From assembly GCA_963695675.1 (NCBI GenBank), contig CAVOGY010000003.1, forward strand, positions 1-64,000: a DNA stretch of 64,000 bases. Direction: 5' to 3'. Below, piece by piece: positions 62,515 through 64,000 of the stretch. The number at the start of each line of letters is the position of its first letter. Within the stretch, counting starts at the first letter, position 1. The notes beneath the pieces are model-generated. The model saw only the letters and a program-made list of their open reading frames with translations. It did no database searches and was not told the DNA's origin. The position numbers and the translations under genes are program-made. The DNA comes from DASUPK01 sp963695675 (GTDB taxonomy: Bacteria; Actinomycetota; Thermoleophilia; Solirubrobacterales; 70-9).

Positions 62515-63423
62515 TTATGGCTGGTAGCGGCGCGCGGTGTCGCGCAGGATGTCGAGCATCGCCGCGGCAGCGGGCAGGGAGACGCCGCTTCCGCGCGTCG
62601 CCGCGACCACGTGCCTGACCGGGCCCTCGGGGTGGAGCTCGCGGACGCCGATGTCGTAGCTGACGGTCTGCGAGAGCGCGAGCTCAGGGATCAATGCCAC
62701 CCCCACACCCGCCGCGACCAGCCCCTGCACGGTCAAATAGTCGTCGCTCTCGAAGGACACTCGGGGCTCGAAGCCCGCGGCCCGGCAGATGCGGACGACG
62801 TGCCGCGCGCAGGCGCTCGCCTCGGAGGTCTGCACCCATGCCTCATCGGCGAGGTCCTCCAGCGTTACTTGCTCCGTGCGCGCGAGGCGATGCCCCTTCG
62901 GCAGCGCGAGCCTCATCGGGTCCTCGAACAGCGGCGCACCGCGAAGACCCGGCCCGAGCTCACCGGTTCCCTCGAACTCGAAGATCAGCCCGAGATCGAA
63001 CTCGCCGTCGCGCAGACGCGGCGCGAGCTCCTCCGGCTCGCCCTCGACCAGGCTCAGGGTGACGTCCGGATAGGCGGCGCGGAAGGCGGCAATCGCGAGC
63101 GGCATCAGCGTCGCGCCGGCGGTCGGGAACGAGGCCATCCGCAGCTCCCCGCCCTTGATGCCGGCGATCGCCCCGAGCTCGGCCTCGGCGGCGTCGAGCT
63201 GGGTCAGGATCCGCCCCGCGTGGGCGTTGAGACGCTCTCCGGCCGTCGTCGGCCGGACCCCGCGACGGTCCCTCTCGAGCAGGGGGACGCCCGCCTCAGA
63301 CTCGAGCGTGGCGATCGCCTGCGAGATCGCGGACTGCGTGTAGTTGAGAGCGCTGGCCGCTTCGGAGAAGGAGCCCCGAGCGACGACCTCCCGCAAAACC
63401 TTGAGTCGCTGTACGTTCAGCAT
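62515..63423 (-). CDS. LysR-family transcriptional regulator
   Basis: 302 residues. The N-terminal winged helix is canonical: LREVVARGSFSEAASALNYT, QSAISQAIATLESEAGVPLL, ERDRRGVRPTTAGERL. The effector domain begins LRMASFPTAGATLMPLAI and includes EGEPEELAPRLRDGEFDLGL. Resembles regulators of small-molecule metabolism; ligand unknown. Two palindromes lie over and just upstream of its start (63422-63462), as expected for autoregulation. Confidence 0.92.
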   Translation of the reverse strand: MLNVQRLKVLREVVARGSFSEAASALNYTQSAISQAIATLESEAGVPLLERDRRGVRPTTAGERLNAHAGRILTQLDAAEAELGAIAGIKGGELRMASFPTAGATLMPLAIAAFRAAYPDVTLSLVEGEPEELAPRLRDGEFDLGLIFEFEGTGELGPGLRGAPLFEDPMRLALPKGHRLARTEQVTLEDLADEAWVQTSEASACARHVVRICRAAGFEPRVSFESDDYLTVQGLVAAGVGVALIPELALSQTVSYDIGVRELHPEGPVRHVVAATRGSGVSLPAAAAMLDILRDTARRYQP

Positions 63424-63462
63424 TAGCAGAGCTAATTCTAGAGATCACAAGAAGTGCTTGTG
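63422..63462. promoter_or_regulatory. two palindromes in the LysR/usp divergent region
   Basis: ATTAGC-aga-GCTAAT (63422-63436) overlaps the LysR start codon; CACAAG-aagtg-CTTGTG (63446-63462) is a second perfect inverted repeat. Both are candidate LysR operators. Confidence 0.5.
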
Positions 63463-63535
63463 CTTATGTACAGGTCAGGCAACCATTGCGGCGAACTTCG
63501 AATCGAAGCCGAGACGCGAACAGGAGATCCTCAAA

Positions 63536-64000
63536 ATGGCCAAGATCATCGTCTCGTACGACGACACCGACAACGACAGAGACGCGCTCGCCCTGGGTCG
63601 TGTGCTGGGCGAGCTGGGCGGGGAGATCTCGCTCGCCTACGTGCGTCATACGCAGCAGCCCGACAGCGCCCGCGAGGCGCTCGAGGAGAAGGAGGCCGAG
63701 GAGCTGCTCGAGCACGGCGCCAAGGCTCTGGGCGATGAGAAGGTCGAGCGGCATGTCGTGGTCCACGCCTCGACCGGGGCCGGCCTCTGGGAGCTCGCCG
63801 AGAGCGAGAAGGCCGACGTGATCGTCTTCGGCTCCGACTACCGGACCGCCGAGGGCGCGGTGATGCCCGGCACCTCAGCGCAGAAGATGCTCACCGGCGG
63901 CCCCGTCGCCGTCGCCGTCGCACCGGCCGGCTTCCGGAACCACGAGCACCAGATCAAGAGCATCGGCGTCCTGCCCGAGGACGACGGCGACGTTGCCGCC
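63536..64000 (+). CDS. universal stress protein (partial, runs off the right edge)
   Basis: ATG at 63536 follows AGGAGA. The 155 visible residues are a UspA domain: AKIIVSYDDTDNDRDALALG, GGEISLAYVRHTQQPDS, ADVIVFGSDYRTAEGAVMPG, and SAQKMLTGGPVAVAVAP with the ATP-binding Gly-rich loop. The frame is open to base 64000 (IGVLPEDDGDVAA), so a second domain probably follows. Divergent from the LysR gene. Confidence 0.85.
   Translation, partial: MAKIIVSYDDTDNDRDALALGRVLGELGGEISLAYVRHTQQPDSAREALEEKEAEELLEHGAKALGDEKVERHVVVHASTGAGLWELAESEKADVIVFGSDYRTAEGAVMPGTSAQKMLTGGPVAVAVAPAGFRNHEHQIKSIGVLPEDDGDVAA

Overview
The window is about 64 kb of high-GC DNA from an actinobacterium. The dnaK-grpE-dnaJ-hspR-clpB heat-shock block, abundant GTG/TTG starts, many apparently leaderless genes, an actinobacterial-type LexA box and the Rv2578c-family radical SAM protein all point that way. 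The gene content and protein style resemble the class Thermoleophilia (Solirubrobacterales and relatives), but that placement is an inference. There are no rRNA genes, insertion sequences, CRISPR arrays or prophage. Three tRNA genes are present: Lys-UUU, Ala-UGC and Ala-CGC.

Layout. 1-1.4 kb: tail of an unknown gene, then a frameshifted secreted endonuclease/exonuclease/phosphatase-type gene. 1.4-9.9 kb: heat-shock block, with a HAIR-like inverted repeat in front of both dnaK and clpB and with hspR encoded between them. 10.7-22.5 kb: de novo purine genes purD, E, B, C, S, Q, L, F, N and H; purM and purK are not here. 22.7-24.4 kb: NTF2-like protein, HNH protein, tRNA-Lys and a frameshifted Rrf2 regulator. 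24.4-28.2 kb: sulfate ABC transporter (cysA, cysW, cysT, sbp), divergent from a 27-residue membrane ORF and a DUF6766-type membrane protein. 29.1-29.8 kb: two small basic proteins sharing a C-terminal motif. 29.8-32.7 kb: an intein-interrupted Rv2578c-type radical SAM gene, divergent from a UdgX-type uracil-DNA glycosylase, with a LexA-box-like site between them. 33.3-36.4 kb: thiamine genes, with thiO and a frameshifted thiS-thiG behind a TPP riboswitch and thiE divergent.

36.9-50.6 kb is a 2-oxoacid dehydrogenase and lipoylation district: lpd, a PDH-type E1a/E1b/E2 set, a branched-chain-type E1a/E1b/E2 set translationally coupled to a Leu/Phe/Val-dehydrogenase-like gene, then lipB and lipA. 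Here the apoenzymes, their lipoyl-installing enzymes and the shared E3 lie together, with an amino acid dehydrogenase that can supply branched-chain 2-oxoacids. 50.6-55.7 kb: cell-envelope genes (a secreted glycosidase-like protein with a peptidoglycan-binding domain, a DUF4395-thioredoxin fusion, a rhomboid protease and a D,D-carboxypeptidase). 55.7-64 kb: tRNA-Ala, glutamate dehydrogenase, a fragmented acidic repeat protein, tRNA-Ala, an alpha/beta hydrolase, an AlkZ-like winged-helix protein, an ammonium transporter, a LysR regulator and a universal stress protein that runs off the end.

Two window-wide patterns matter to a reader. First, eight loci carry one or more apparent frameshifts (secreted nuclease, Rrf2, thiS-thiG, TMEM175-like, HCCA-isomerase-like, pdhA 3' end, pdhC linker, acidic protein), several of them in genes expected to be functional, so residual sequencing indels are likely. 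Second, a GC-rich hairpin repeat of about 30 bp occurs four times between or at the ends of genes.
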